DNA of 64,000 nucleotides from Chrysomallon squamiferum. Its lineage: Eukaryota > Mollusca > Gastropoda > Neomphalida > Peltospiridae. The notes under the pieces were generated by a model. The model worked only from the letters and a program-made list of their open reading frames with translations. It was not told where the DNA came from and searched no databases. Each line of letters begins with the position of its first letter. Position 1 is the first letter of the stretch. Location: assembly GCA_012295275.1 (NCBI GenBank), contig CM022674.1, positions 9,200,260 to 9,264,259 on the forward strand. Direction: 5' to 3'. Made by a program: the position numbers and the translations under genes. This document shows, piece by piece, positions 1 to 14,840 of the stretch.

Positions 1-2480
1 TTTAAAAATTAATATTATAGTGACTTTGAAATGCATTCAATACTTCAAGTCAAATTTTAATCATTTTAATAGTATATAAATAATATAAAGTAAATAAATA
101 AATTTAAACTTGATAATGATTTAACTGTCTCTAATTTTCTGCAAGTTAACTTTGAAATAAGTAAATATTAGGTGTATGAATAAATTCGGCAATTAATAGT
201 TGATAGAGATATTTAAAGATTTTATTTTAGAATGTTTGTAGAATATTTCACTGTTATATCTGATAAATTTGGATAGCTCTTTAATATAGTCACTACTAAA
301 TATTTTACTTTCTTAGTATATATTTTTTCTTTATTTGCTGTAGTTGCTGTTGTAAACATCAGTTAAACAATACTGAGACCATTTAAGAATTTACAGGGGC
401 TAAAAGTTTAGTTGTTTCAGAGATAGCCAAAAAATCCCAACTGAATTTAAATCAGTTTTATATGACAGGAGTGTGACGGAGAGGGCGATGACACAGCATA
501 TGTTGTTCAAAATCAGCTTAATGCTTATCTAATGAGAGGCAAACAAAAAAAAAGTAAGAGGCAAAAGCAGATATCGCCTGCCAGCAGGTTTAGGTGCAAA
601 TGTACTAAACTTGAAACATATAGTACAAGGTGTTTATGCTGATGAGTTTTGAAGAAGCCAGTTTAAAAATAAATCTCGTTTCACAAAAATGTTAAAATTC
701 TGTCACTCTGTTCTTTTCAGTTATATACATTATTAATTCTAATAAGATAAAAATACAAAAATGAATAAAATTTTATCATATACTCTTTATCTATTTTATC
801 TTTTATATATATATATTTTTTTTTTTTTGTGATGTGTGTTTTAATCTGAAGTTTTTAGTACTTTGCATAAATACTTCTATTGCTTTACATACAGAATTTT
901 AGTACTTTACAGACAGACTTCTATTTCTTTTTTATTCTCATTTACTAGCTGGATCTTTTATGTTTACTTTTACATACAAATACACATAAAAACACGTGTG
1001 TATTTATATGTAAAAGTAAATATATATATCTATATATATATAGATATATATACACACACACATAAAGACACCCTACAGTTTGTACGTGATAATATTTTAT
1101 TGAATAACAACACATATATATATTAAAGTTATACCATACAAAATTTGTAAATACAAAAAATAGTAGTAATAATATTCTTTTATACTGACAGAACAAAAGA
1201 ACAAAGTGGAAAATGTTTACAAAGCTTGAGTAAGTGAGTCTCTCACATATAAAAAAAAAAGTTCAGAAAAAGATTTGCTTCTACCATCTTAGAAAATTTT
1301 ACCAAACAAAAATAAATTATATAAAAAATATTTCATTTAAATTATATGCATCTAAAAGAGATCAGTAATTATATTTATTTATATCATATTTTTTCAACTT
1401 AACCCTTTATGGTTATTGTAAGTTACAATACTGTGAAAATACAGGGGGTTTTGGGGTTTTTGTTATGCCTCTATACTTTAGTGTAGCAAACAAAACACAA
1501 CAACTGACCTAAGTACAAAACATATTTTAAATCAAATGAGATACTTCATTTTCATCTTATATGTTATTATTACTAAAATTAATATTGTTATATCAAATGG
1601 TACATATTGTAATTTCTACATGATACACTGTTATCACAAAACTACATTACGTCACATCAAACTAAGTCATATAAGATACACCTGTAATTTTTGTGTGACA
1701 CATTTTTTATAATAAACTTAGACAAAGTCATTATAGATAATAATTAAAGTAACAGGTTGCTCTCTAGTAATTTATTTTGAAAATGAATGTCATTGTTGTC
1801 CACTCCCAACATGAAGTGTAATTGGTTTTCTGAGTTTTTAAACACTTTTAATTAAACTGTTAGAAAATTAACTAAACTATTTTAACTCATGCAGTGTATT
1901 GTAAACAGTATTATAAAGTTGTACTTAGAATCTTCAAGTGAATACAAGGTGAACCAATTCCTAAACAGACTTTAGTCATGTTTTCAGTTTGACTATGAAA
2001 AATAATGAAGACAATGACACTTCAATTCATTGTAACAGGTCATCAAATGTTTCCTGTTATAGTCACTGACTTATTAACATCAGTATCTTTCTTATACATT
2101 TCTAATACATAACATAAAAACATATTTTTTGTCTTGTTAATAAAGCACATATGGAAAATAATTTACTATGTAAAGTAAGAAGAACAGACCCTGGGATACA
2201 TTTGAACTCTAATTCCAGCCTGCTCAGATTAATCTTGATGTCAGTTATTGTTAAAGGTCTATCTAAATCAACAAGAGAGGAGTTATGTTAACTATTTATC
2301 ATATATCTATTTATTACTTTTTTTTGTACTTCACAGAGTTTACAATATTATAAGTTCAATTGCAATAGGAAGCCAGAATAGTTTCCATTCAAACATTTTT
2401 ATTTAAAAAACATAAATTTATACAATATATTTTAATAATGGCAATAAATCTTAGATGAAGAAATTTCAAACTGAAGAGAG
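1..2480. other. Non-coding AT-rich DNA
   Basis: Only short chance reading frames rich in Tyr, Phe and Ile, plus AT and A/T runs near 800-1070. I see no gene. Confidence 0.7.
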
Positions 2481-2790
2481 GCCACACCAGTTGTCAAATT
2501 CTGTCTATCAACCTGCCATCTCAGGCCATCAGCAGTCAGATCTTTGTTGACCTGCAGTGTTGGGTCATGACCTAAGAAGGTCAATCATATTGGGTCATCT
2601 GATTTGAGCAGATGGTCAGTGGCTGGAGGCTGACCCGGGAGAACAACTTACCATGAAGAACTCATGAGTTCACCTGTCATAGCAGTTAGAAGAAACTTTC
2701 ACTGATTCTTACCCTCAAATAACCTTCACATGATGACCTTGAACTTAAACAAAACATACCAAGGTTAAATAGTGTTTTAATACAGACACT
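2481..2790. promoter_or_regulatory. Complex non-coding island 1 (candidate regulatory element)
   Basis: Clearly less AT-rich and non-repetitive, with GGTCATGACC-like sequence near 2565 and repeated GGGTCAT words. No splice-bounded coding potential. A regulatory function is only inferred from composition. Confidence 0.3.
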
Positions 2791-3477
2791 AGAGAAGACA
2801 TTATATTCTTTAACAATGATTAGAAATTACTTATTTTGTTTGTGTTACTCAGTCAACAAGCATTAAATAATAAAGCTGAATTTTGTAACACAGTGACTTC
2901 AGTGATTTAGTCATCTGAATGGACTGCTATGTTTTGACAGATAAAAAACAGTTCCTTGATATATAAACAAGTTTTCCATATAGATCAGTTACTCTTCATC
3001 TTCAAGAATGATATATAAGAAAATAAATTTCATTTATAAATATTTTTTTGTAATTAAAAAAAAAAAAATTGTTATTATATAAAAATATATAAGATCTCAG
3101 TTATTGATATCAAATGATTTAAAACTGAAACACATGAATTATTTGAAATACTTGTATATTTTACATAATGCATAATTAGCTTTATTAAATGATGTCAATT
3201 TATAGAGAAGAAAAAACAATAACAAACTATTATTTTTTTAAATATCTCTCTGCATGTGTGTATGTGCGTGCAAACACATTGCATTTTCAATTTTAAAAAT
3301 TATTCTTCTTCTCATGCACATTTACCTGAAATAAAGAATTTTATTTTAATTTATTTTTAATTTATTTTTTATATCTGTCAGAGATTATCCAGAGCCTCTG
3401 ACTTTACTTTGTTTTGTTTTTTTCAATACTGTAAATTCCTCAAGAAAAGGCTTTAAAAAATATCATTACAGTTTTAT

Positions 3478-3665
3478 TGTAGAGCCTGAAAGACGATCCC
3501 GAGAGATGATCCTCTGATCAAATTCTCTGACGGAATCAACTCTAATTACCTAAATTAAAATGTTAGCAGTGAGCTCCATTAGGGCGAGGAGAACACAGGC
3601 TGACACAAACCCACTATTGATTGAAAACTTGGTCAATCAAATGCGCAGGAGTATAGAAAATTAAA
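3478..3665. promoter_or_regulatory. Complex non-coding island 2 (candidate regulatory element)
   Basis: Contains GAAAGACGATCCCGAGAGAT, a TCTAATTACC homeodomain-like word and TTGATTGAAAACTTGGTCAA. Unlike its AT-repeat surroundings; no coding potential. Confidence 0.3.
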
Positions 3666-4264
3666 TATCCATTTGACAAAGGTCAGAATACCTTCTTTCT
3701 TTTTTAATTTTATTCTCTTAACATTTTTTTTAATCTTCAAAAAATATGTAAAATAAAATAAAAAAGGAAAAGAAAGGAAAGAAAAATCTAAAGAAGAAAT
3801 GTGATATGATGACTTGTTGATGCATTTTTATGAAATTCTTAATAAAAAAATTTAATAATAGCAGTATCATAAATCAAAACAAAAACATTATAATATTTAA
3901 AAAAAATCCTACTAATAGAAACAGATTTTCAATATTATTATTATTATTATTTTTTTTTTTATATAAAGTAAGATTTTCATAGAAATAGGTACAATGGTGG
4001 TAAGAAAAATGATTAACTTGTACAAAGTAAATAAAATAGACCACTTCATACTACTGTTTTTAAATCTAAACAGAAATTAAATATATATAGTCGCAAATAT
4101 TTTTTTTTTTTTTTTTTTTGTTAAATCTTTCATATTTCATAAAAATTATATTGCAAATTATATGTAAGAAATTCCCATTTAATAACAACAACAATAGTAA
4201 ATACAAAAAAAATAAAAAATAAAAGAACAATAATAATAATAATAGAAATAATAAAAATATAGTA

Positions 4265-4555
4265 ATAATATATTATGTGTAATTTATATTTCACATTGTT
4301 CTGTCCATACTTTTTATGGTTGTTATTTTTATTATTAATATTATTTTGCTTAAAAAAGCAAAAAGGAAAATGAAAGTTGCAATAATTATTAATACTGTAA
4401 CTGTCTGATAGAAAACTAAATAAATTTACAATAACTTACAATAATATATTATGTGTAATTTATATTTCACATTGTTCTGTCCATACTTTTTATGGTTGTT
4501 ATTTTTATTATTAATACTGTAACTGTCTGATAGAAAACTAAATAAATTTAGACAC
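4265..4555. repeat. Recent tandem duplication with internal deletion
   Basis: About 75 bp starting ATAATATATTATGTGTAATT at 4265 recur without visible change at 4441 (period 176 bp). A second shared block, AATACTGTAACTGTCTGATA and following, occurs at about 4391 and 4514, only about 123 bp apart. Copy 2 therefore lacks a roughly 53-bp piece that copy 1 has. Near-identity suggests a young event. Confidence 0.85.
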
Positions 4556-6983
4556 CATGTCTTGAGAAACTAAGTATTAACACTGTTCCTATTATAATAA
4601 AAAGAAAAATAAAAGAATCAGAAAATTTCAATTCCAATATTAAAACAATCAAAATGTTAATATAATTTACATTTGTATATCAGTCTGTCAGATATTATCA
4701 GTCTGATACAAACAGAATAAAATATTTCTTACAATAAAGAGACCAAAAAAAACAACAAAAAACAAGAAAATATGAACCACTTCTAGTTTGTAAAAATACA
4801 TGAACGGGTCATAAAAAACATGTATGACAAATTTGCACATATCATGCAGTTTAGAAATGTGATAGAAAAAGTGTGCTAGGAACTAGCATGACAGCGTGTA
4901 AATTAGTTTTTCGTCAAAACGTCGACAGATTTATGAAATAGTTTAGTATGAAAGTATCTGCAGTGGCCTCAGAAACCAATAAATCAGAAAAATAAACTTT
5001 TAAAATGTTTGTGAAAATATCCAACCAGTTAGAAAAATCACATCTGTTTTGGTAACCCGATCACTGGTTCCACAAATTAAGGTTGCACAACAACACACAT
5101 TTGATGAATGCAGGCATGCGTTCACGTCCTGTAGTAATTGTGTTCATTTAAAAACACTGTCATGTTACCAAATATACTATTAATAATATTACAAATACTA
5201 ACAAATAATATACTTTGTATAATACAATCTCATAAATATTAGTAAATATTAATAGAAACTTTAATTCATGTTGAAAAAAAAGAAAGAAAAAAAAGAAAAG
5301 AAATATATAATCTTTCACAAATCTTTGTTTCAAATAAGTAAACCTTCACAATAAGTGAAGTGTGTGTGATCTAGTCGTATTGTTTTTGTTTTGTAATACT
5401 AATAAAATTATTAAAAGAAATGTATACAAATAATAATAGCTTAAAGGATTTCTTAAATTTTTTACTCAGTTCTGTGGTGATATACTGAATGATACAGATG
5501 ATTAATATTTTATTATTGTACATTTTGAAAAATATTAATTATAAGTAATTTTTTAAATATCAGTGCTAAGTCATTTATTTTTCAATCACTGTGTTTATGT
5601 ATATTTATTTATTTATTTATTCATTTATTATTTTATAAAAAATGATGTAGAATATGCTTTAGATCACAATTTATTATATATAAATTATAAATATAATAAC
5701 TACAATCTGACTGATATTACCAGCTGAATTTATATAATTACTTATGAAATACAAAAATTAAATGTGACTATAAAATATATATATATATATAAAAATATCA
5801 AGGGCTCTGTAATTATAAGGGGATATATCCAGTGACAAAGTTACACAACCTTTCAGCTGGATGAACAAATAATTAGTGTGAGCAGTTAACTGATTGCATT
5901 TTTAATTGTATCAAAATGTTTCTGCCACAGATTATACAAATTAAAAACATTCTATATTCCAACACAGTAGTTATTGTTTTGTTTTTTTTCTATTTTTAAA
6001 AAGTAAATAAATAATATAGTGACCATAAATTATTTTCTCTTCTATTTTGGATTTTATGACCTTTATACTACAATCATTATTTGTTTTTGTACAAATAGCT
6101 TGCTATGTGTAAGTTATATTCTCTCCATGAATGAATCTATTTTATTTTGTCCACCTTCCAGTACTCATTTTTCAACTTTTTCATTTAATTACTACCATTG
6201 CTGTTAGTGCTGTATCCATTATGCATACCTATATCTGTTCATTATTATTTTCATTGGAAGCATGTTAAACTGTTTGTAAATATTCTTATTTTAAAGTCTA
6301 CAGCAATATTATCTGTTAGATAACATAATTATAGAGCAATGTAGTTAATCTTAACAGAATTACTGAAACAATTATTTTTATTTTCCAATAATAATTTTTA
6401 TGGCCTGTAATATATTTTCCATACCACAGATATATACTTACATATTTATATCATCTACTGTAATGTAATATAATAAATTACTGTATTAATCTAATTTTAA
6501 TGCTTTCATTTTGAAGAAACAATTACAAAGTCATCTATAATTAAAATTGTAAACATTTTCTCTTCATATAATTATATAAAAAAGAAAAATAATGCATTTC
6601 TTCAAGGAATTGTTTCTTTGCATACTTCTTATGTTGCATGCAAATTTCCACCATGACAAATCCAATTAACCCTAAATGACAAGAATGTCTGCAACATATG
6701 ACAAGTACTGGGAAATATGCTTTCACACTTCATCATATTCACACAAATGTTCTGCGTGTGCTGTGATAAAAATATGGTATGTACTGTCCCATCTATAAAA
6801 ATGTTAATCACTTTATTACTTTCAAAATTTAAGACCTTTCTTAGAAAAATAAAGATACTGAGAATTTTCTTTGTTTTTTTCCCTTTTTTCTATTATATTA
6901 TTATTATTTGTTTCAATTAAATCTGTTTGTTTTTGTAATGAGGGTTATTTGGTTATTTTTCTAATTATCTGGTTTTAATTTTG

Positions 6984-6984
6984 C

Positions 6985-7027
<43 letters not shown>

Positions 7028-7028
7028 T
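6984..7028. repeat. (ATT)n microsatellite
   Basis: About fifteen perfect trinucleotide copies. Confidence 0.95.
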
Positions 7029-8585
7029 TCTCACTGTCATTTTGCCTTGGAGTTTCTATAATTTTATGTTATAAAATTTTATTTGTTTGTTTTTTAAATG
7101 TTAATTTAAGTTTGTTATTATTATGTTTTTTTTTTCTGTTTATTTTTGTCATAATTTCAGTTTCAGTATGAATTTATTTTGAAGTTAAGTGTAATATTAA
7201 ATATTATCATTCATAATATGTTGATGCATTTAGATAATCACTGTAAATCAAAAAATACTTTCAACATTCAAATTTATTAAATTTAGTATCAATGACATAC
7301 TGAATTTTTGGAAATACCAAGAAACAGTTCTTTAACAGCATTTTGGTAATATCACTTTAAAAAAATTAAAAACTAGTATTAGTGAATTTAAACATCAATT
7401 TGTTTATCAGCTTCATATTTATTTATTTTTAATTAATGTGAATAGCACATAATTCAAACAAATCAGATAAATTTGCCAAAGAAAAAAGTCAATCTAACTG
7501 AAGCTCAACAGCTTGTGATATCAATTCATGTAGTAAAATGTTTATTCATAAAAAAATCAACTGAGCTTGTATTCGTTTGAAAGACAAGAACTTCAATTAT
7601 TTCTAACAATAGTCAGGTGTGAAAATTAGCATGATACTTCAAACTTTTTTTCTAGTTTCAGTTTTTCAAACTCCTCTGTATTGAAAAATCAGTAAATGTA
7701 CAAAATAATAACACAAAATGTTTTTTGTTTATTTTTATTTTTTCTCTTTACTTGTGTAAATTATTATCTGAGTTTTTATTTCTTATGTTTTTTTTCTGTT
7801 TCCAACCTTCTATTTATTTATTTATTTACTTTTTTATTATTTATCTTTTCATTAATACTCTTTCTTTGATGTTACTTTTCTGTTATTTATTAATTTTTGT
7901 TTTAATAACATATCTTCAACTTTAATGTAAAAGTTTCTGTTTAACTACACACTCAGTTTCTTAGTCTCCAAGTTAATATTAGAAAAATAAAATGTATTAC
8001 TATGTGTTGTGAACATGCCATCTTCCTTTTCTGTGTGTGTATGTGTAGTTTTATGTGTATATAGGTGGATTTATTATCTGTAGTATGTTACATTTTGTCA
8101 TAACAAAATTAACAGATTTTTCAGAGAAAGGCTGCTGCCACCTTATCAGAAACAAAATGTGCAGCATAAAACAACTGTTAACTGGAAGGGAAAAAAAAAA
8201 TGGAATAATAAGAAATCAAAAAGTTCACAAGGGTAAGAAACAGAAAGTGAGAAGACTACCATTTAACTACCAGTAATCAAAAAGAAAAAAGAAGAAAAAC
8301 ATTACACTGTAAAATAAATAATTTAGTTTTATCTACTTTAAAATAAATACAACATAAACAGTATAAAAAAAAGAAACAGATATAATATGAATAGATGGCA
8401 CAGGCAAATTTAAACATAATAAAACTCACAAATTCTGTAACATTTTAAAAAAATTAAAATTATTTGTTATTTCATTTTCTTTTATTATTAGAATATAATC
8501 TGTTTCGACTCCCTTGTTTGAAACAATTTCTATTTCTATTCATATTTGCTATTTCATAAATAATCGGTTTCTTTGAGTACAGTTG

Positions 8586-8587
<2 letters not shown>

Positions 8588-8619
<32 letters not shown>
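8588..8619. repeat. (TG)n microsatellite
   Basis: About sixteen TG units. Confidence 0.95.
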
Positions 8620-8623
<4 letters not shown>

Positions 8624-10661
8624 CTTATTTCACTAAGATTATGTAACACTTCCTTCAGAGTAAAGGTGAATAATTGAAAAATACACAACTACAGATGTAA
8701 ATGTAATATTGTTGTTGGTCACCTAAATACACCACACATCCACTGACAAAACACATAAGAATATATATACAAATATATACACATATCTACCTATAAATCC
8801 CATTGGATACAAAAACACACTGTTCACAAACTAAAATGGAAATTAAAAAACATTAAAGAAATTCTGTACATTTATATGTTACTGGCAGAGTTTAAATATT
8901 CATATAATTTTATTTTTTATATCTAACAATTAAAAATATGATGTATTTATTTTTTTATATATATGTTTTTCTTTATATTAATATAAATGAATGTAAATTA
9001 CTTGATATTGTACAACCAATACATATCTGTGATGTTTAAAAGATGTGTGTTACACCTGATCTCTGCTTGGGGCCAGGTGTGTTGACTGGGTCACACAATA
9101 AATGATTGGTAAAAGCTTTCCTTGTCAAATTCTAGCTGGAAACTCTACACCAGATATTTCCTATGTTTAGGTTTTTTTATTTAATTTTTAAAACTGGAAA
9201 TAGCAATAAAGAATTGGAAGAAAGTTCATATCTTTTGAAAAACACATAATGGGTTGTTAGAAAATGATTTAATATAAACAGATGAATGGAGAGGCAAACA
9301 GATGCAAAAACTGTATATTGACTTGAGAGTTTATGAGTAACTGCTAGGCCTGATGGAAAGATTGAAAAATGGATGGAAGAAAGGAATTATGATAGATAGA
9401 TTTAAATAAAATTTTAATTATAAATGTAAACATTAATTATTCTTCTATAATAATATTTGCTTGTGGCATCAAAACATTTATTTTTTTAAATTATTACTTA
9501 GAGAAGTAATATGTAACTCAATTTTAAATTTTTGTGATGTGGGTAATAATGAACACTGTGAAATAATTTATTTTTAAACAAAAACTGTAAAATATACTAC
9601 TATGACTGGCTATTCAAGAAATATTTAAAAAAGAAAAAAGAAATGGTATTTCCTTTATCTATTCTAATGTAGAAACAAAACTCAAATATTTTGTTTACGA
9701 TATTTTAACAAAATACCGTTTATTAGAGCAATAATGTAAAACTATAGATCATTACAAATAAAAGTATTCTAATACTGGGAAGTTTATAATCAAAATATGA
9801 AATTTGTTCACACACACACACAAACTTCTAAAAACAATATTTAAATAGCCAAACCAAAAAAAATTGTATTTAATTTAGTTAAAACTTATTTTGAAACTGG
9901 CAGTGTTTGAATATATATAAATTGATAAGCCAGAAATGAAAACTGTATCAAAAAGTCATAGCAATGTAAATAACTAAACAAATTATTAACAAGAAAAAAA
10001 TAAATATTTTATTTGATTTGTCAGGAGTAACACATTAAATGTGTAACATCTATTATCTCTATGTTTTACTATTTTTATCATTTTTTAAATTAATTAAATG
10101 GTTTTCTTCAATTAATAAAAATATAGAATAATTAAAATAATTAATTAGAATGTGAATATAAATTTTCTAAAAAAACCCAGAAAACAATAACAAAACAACT
10201 TTTTTTTGTTCATTTTACTCTATTTTAATTTTTTTTTATCTTTCTTTTATATTTTAATTTTTATTTCTCTTATCTTATTTTGACAAAGTAATAATTCATT
10301 CCAAGGATATTTCTCTTTTTTTATATATTTCCAGAAGAATTAAAGAACTAATTTGTAGAAATCTGTGAAACATTAGCTCAGTCATTAAATACTTCCTAAT
10401 ATATTTAAACCACATTTTATCTTACATAGCTTTGAAAAAAGGTTTATTTATTAAAATTACTATTTTGACATAAATCAACTTTCAGAATTATAAAGAAATA
10501 ATAAAAAATATTATTATCTCAACATTCATTTAGTTATTACAAATAATTTTTTGAAAAAATACAAATGAACAAGAGATACAAATTTAAATATATTTTGTAG
10601 TAGCATGAAAGTTTATTATTTCTACTAGACATTACATAATACAGATTTTTAAAACATTTTC

Positions 10662-10715
<54 letters not shown>
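10662..10715. repeat. (TA)n microsatellite
   Basis: Nearly pure alternating AT over about 54 bp. Confidence 0.95.
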
Positions 10716-10722
<7 letters not shown>

Positions 10723-11199
10723 ATATGAACTTTAAATAAAATCAAATATAAAAATAATTTTAAATAAATTTTTTAAGAGCATTTTTATATTGAGAATATT
10801 TATAACAAATGATGACAAAATAGATAAAATTCAACAATATTCTTAAAAATACAGTTATTTCTAAGTTTTAAAAAATAACAATAACAATTTTATAGAAAAC
10901 AAATATTTTTAAATTATGATATTGTAAATCAAAAATATTTAAATAAGAAATAACTGCAAAGGGCAAATAAATAAAAAGTATTAATAACCAGTGTAGCTTT
11001 TTAATCTTATAATAATAAAGAAAAAAATTAGAATCTGTATACACTGATACAATTTTTTAAAATTAAATGCCAAATATAAACAAATACTAAATATTTAGCA
11101 GTATATTAATAATAAACAATTGTATAAATAATAATAATTAAATTTAAAATATATATTTATAGAAATTAAAATATTTAATAAAATAAAAAAATGACTTAC

Positions 11200-11830
11200 C
11201 TCATTAGCCTATTATCAGGATAGGCATGTGACCAGGATGTATTATAAACATCATTATACATGGTTGTCATGTGTGTTTGTCATGTGTTTGGTGACCCCAG
11301 CACCACTCTTGAAAAAGCCAAACAATCCAATAAGTGAGTTTACTTAGTAGTGGAGAAACAGTCTGTGATGTCAACCATCTAATGATGACACCTCGCAAAC
11401 TGTCACACTACATGGCACAAAGCTGCTTCAGGCCAGGCCACTGCTATACAAAGCTTTGCACAATCACTCTTCTCCCAGTCAGTGTAGTGTGTGTGTGGTT
11501 AAGCTGTAAGCTTCAAGTACTTTCTGCCTATCTCTCTCTTCTTCTTGTTAACAACGCAATGTAGCCTCTCCACTCTGAATTCAGTATTGTCAGAGCTTGT
11601 GTATATATGTGTGAGTGTATGTGTGAGTGTGTGTGTTTGTTACCACAAGATGCAAGAGTTGCAGATGTCACAGTTTATAAGACTGGCCAGAGTGACGATG
11701 GCGTGACGTTGTCAGAGAAAGTCTTCCTAATGACACAGAGCGGGTGTGCACTGCTTGGGGCTGTTCCAAGGAGTTGTCTGGGGGAAAGCTCAGCTGTCTA
11801 AATACATGATGGGGTGAAGACCTTGCTTTT
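11200..11830. other. Complex non-coding island 3
   Basis: About 600 bp less AT-rich than the flanks. The minus strand carries a perfect donor consensus (AG|GTAAGT) at about 11200, so it could contain a non-coding or 5' exon of a transcript, but no convincing partner exon or reading frame was found. A short TG-rich patch occurs near 11600. Confidence 0.3.
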
Positions 11831-12189
11831 CTGATCACTTTTCCAGATTTTCCACAAACTAAAAATGTTAAGGAAATAATCTGTCTATATTGTGTCTGCT
11901 ATCCAAGTCTCGCTAAACTGCTTTTTAACAACTTCTAGAAATTTATTACAAATTAAGAAAATAAATTAACTTTTTTTTGTTTTGTTGATTTAACAGAAAG
12001 ATCAGTGAAAAAAAATGTTATGTATAATAAATAAAAATGGTGTGTGTGTGCCTGTTTATACGTAAGCTGATTTGTTTGTGTGATTAATGCAAATTATTTT
12101 CAGGGGCTAAATAATTTTAATTGTAATTACATTTCTTTTAATAGGTTCAACAATGACTAGCAAAACTGTTAAATTAAGACAATCTCACA

Positions 12190-12252
12190 AAACATAGAGT
12201 ATGTGTGTGTGTGGGTGTGTGTGTATGTGTGTGTGTGTAAGTGTGTATGTGA
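12190..12252. repeat. Imperfect (TG)n microsatellite
   Basis: TG repeats interrupted by GG, TA and AA. Confidence 0.9.
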
Positions 12253-12469
12253 AAAAATCAATAAATATGTTAAAATGGAGAGTTTTATTTTAAACGTTAT
12301 TATTACTTTAATATGCACCAAGTTATTCTTTGAGATAAAAATTTCTTCCTGGTCTAATTTTATTTTGTAAAGTACAACATTCAGCATTTAGTTAAACATC
12401 AACATTTAATATATAAAATAGTCATTTTACAAATAATACTAATGTCATTATTAGAAATATTTTTAAATA

Positions 12470-12615
12470 CTGACATAATAATGTTTACAAATGCAATCGT
12501 ACCTTGTTTATAAATAATAACGTAACATGTTTACCAATACTAATATACTATATACTATACTGACATACAGTATTTACAAATACTGATATGCCATGTTTAT
12601 AAATAATGATATTCA
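12470..12615. repeat. Degenerate minisatellite, unit around 30 bp
   Basis: Repeats of a GTTTACAAATACTGATATGCCAT-like unit, with GTTTATAAATAATGATA variants, recur about five times. Confidence 0.5.
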
Positions 12616-12703
12616 ATGATAATGAATAAATAAATCACACATGAACATTTTACATACACATATACATCTAATAAATTAATACATATATATATATAAAGTG
12701 CAT

Positions 12704-12735
<32 letters not shown>
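12704..12735. repeat. (GT)n microsatellite
   Basis: About sixteen GT units. Confidence 0.95.
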
Positions 12736-12736
<1 letters not shown>

Positions 12737-12739
12737 TAT

Positions 12740-14330
12740 TTATATGTATAGAATTTAAAATGAACTGAAGACAGTTTTACAAAGATTAAAAGATGTTTGT
12801 CAGTTAAATCAAGTGTGTCTAAAGTGCTGAAAATGCACACCACTGCTTCAGTTCCCCATTTTCAAACATCCAAGTTTAATTTGCTAGGACAAGCGTAAAA
12901 AGTGGGTTGCCACAGTGCTGTTTGCCTCTACATCAAGATAGCATCATGGAAGGTAAAAGATGAAGAGAAGAGAATTTTATCTGTATACACTGTTTGTGTT
13001 ACTGACAGTCAACTGACAGCCACTGAAGTAGTCAAATCTCAAATATGATAACATTTCATGAATAATACCTTCATGAAGTGGCTTTCATATCTATTTTATC
13101 CCATTCTAACCATGATAAATATAAATGTATAACCATACACACACACAAACACACACATAAAATAACATTAATTATGATATTAATATATATATATATATAT
13201 AAAAACATAAGGATTTGTTGTCTAATTAATATATAAAAGTAATATGTATTCCAACCAATTATTTAAATTTAATTGTGGCCTGTGTCTTGGTGCTAAATGA
13301 TATGAAATATTACAAAACTACCTATAATTATTTTATCATGTGATCAACAACACATTCTGTTTATTCTCATGCTCAAGTAAATTTAAAAAGTATTTAAATA
13401 ATACTTTTATAATTATTTTAAAAATATTTGATGTAAAGGGTTTTATTAACATGGAACTCATTAATTAGTGGCAAATTGAAATAAAAGAGAATGTATGACA
13501 TGGGATGAACCAAGCCAGGAGTTGAAGAGAGGATTACACAGAGCTTAGCATGTTTCTAAACCAACTAGCCATTTAAACAAATTATCTCCAATTTGTAAAG
13601 CCTGCAAAATTGGTTTAAGCACTGGTATTTTTTTTAAGCCAGCAGTTAAATAATGATCTGAATAAGCCTCTTAGTAAACCATCATCTTAGAGATCACATC
13701 ATGATTTAAAGTAGCTTTATTAAAACAGCCTTATACTCAAAAGGGCTGGATTGTTTTGTTTAACCTTTCTTGCATATTGTAGTCTTTCTTATAATTTAAT
13801 TTACTGATTTTTTTTCTCCCTAATTTGACTTTTTATTCCTTTCTGTTTTCTTAAGTATTTTTAAAATGTCTTTTCTGTCATGTTGTGGATTATATTTAAA
13901 ATTTCTGTATTTATTTAAAAATTAATATAGCTTTTCTTTTACATTATTTACTTTTGACTACAAGTGCTTCCACTGTGATATAATTTTTACTGTAGAATTA
14001 AAAATAAATGTTATGAAAGAAATTTAAAAAGTAATTAAAATATGTAATTTTAATTCTTCATTATTTATCTAATTAGTGTTTTCTGTAATCAATATTGTTA
14101 TGAAAATAGGTAATATATTAAAATGAAATGAAAACACTCTAACTCATAATTATAAATAAGTGACTACTTTTTTCATTATTATCTAAAATTAACTATATAT
14201 TTAAATGATAGAGAAGCTATCCTTCTCACAAGAGCATTAAGCTGTTTTCAAACAGAGTCACTTGAAAATAGTTTAAATTTTTTCTTTGCATATAACTTTT
14301 GGACTTGCAAAGAAAAATATTCTGAAATTT
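12740..14330. other. Non-coding AT-rich DNA
   Basis: No gene or clear repeat beyond a (TA)n run near 13180-13200 and A/T runs. Confidence 0.6.
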
Positions 14331-14334
14331 GTGG

Positions 14335-14840
14335 CTAATTAGCTCACAGGAAATAATTTTAAACTGACTTGGTGTGCTTCCTATTGGATTTCGTTTGAGC
14401 CATGTACATTTTCCACTACTGCAACGCTGAGTGAAAGCAGCAAACACAGCACCTGCCACATCAGCGTTTCCAGTGAAACGGCAGCAGCCATTACTTCATC
14501 AATACTTCATCATTGTCAACATACAACATTGAGCTTTCAAGCCTAATTAAATTTCAAAATTAAAGTAAAGTGAACACAAAACAAACATACAGCTACATAA
14601 GCAATTAAAGCTCATAGATTTCTGCAAAACCAAATGCAATGATTCGGTCAAATATTCTAATTAGCTGCAAAGAGAAATGTTTCATACATTGCCAGGATTT
14701 TGTGCCCAGCTTTTCACCACTGCCTTCATTTTAAACAGGTGAAACAGAAATTAGACTGGTACTAAGCTCACATCTGCATCTGAATCAGTTACACTTGGAG
14801 GCCAATCTGATTTCACAACTATCTCAATGACAGCTGAGAG
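14335..14840. promoter_or_regulatory. Complex non-coding island 4 (candidate regulatory element)
   Basis: Non-repetitive sequence with several homeodomain-type TAATTA/CTAATT words and an ACAGGTGAAAC E-box-like site near 14740. Reading frames here are short and have no recognisable protein. Confidence 0.3.

Larger units (their letters stand above)
2791..11190. other. Non-coding AT-rich DNA with local complex patches
   Basis: Mostly AT-rich sequence with A/T runs and the repeats listed separately. Short complex patches occur at about 3480-3660, 4780-5130 and 9040-9170. No gene supported. Confidence 0.65.

Noticed and set aside
8055-8276. A 73-codon frame rich in Lys and Cys
   Set aside because: No homology recognised and Lys-run ends; not supported as a gene.
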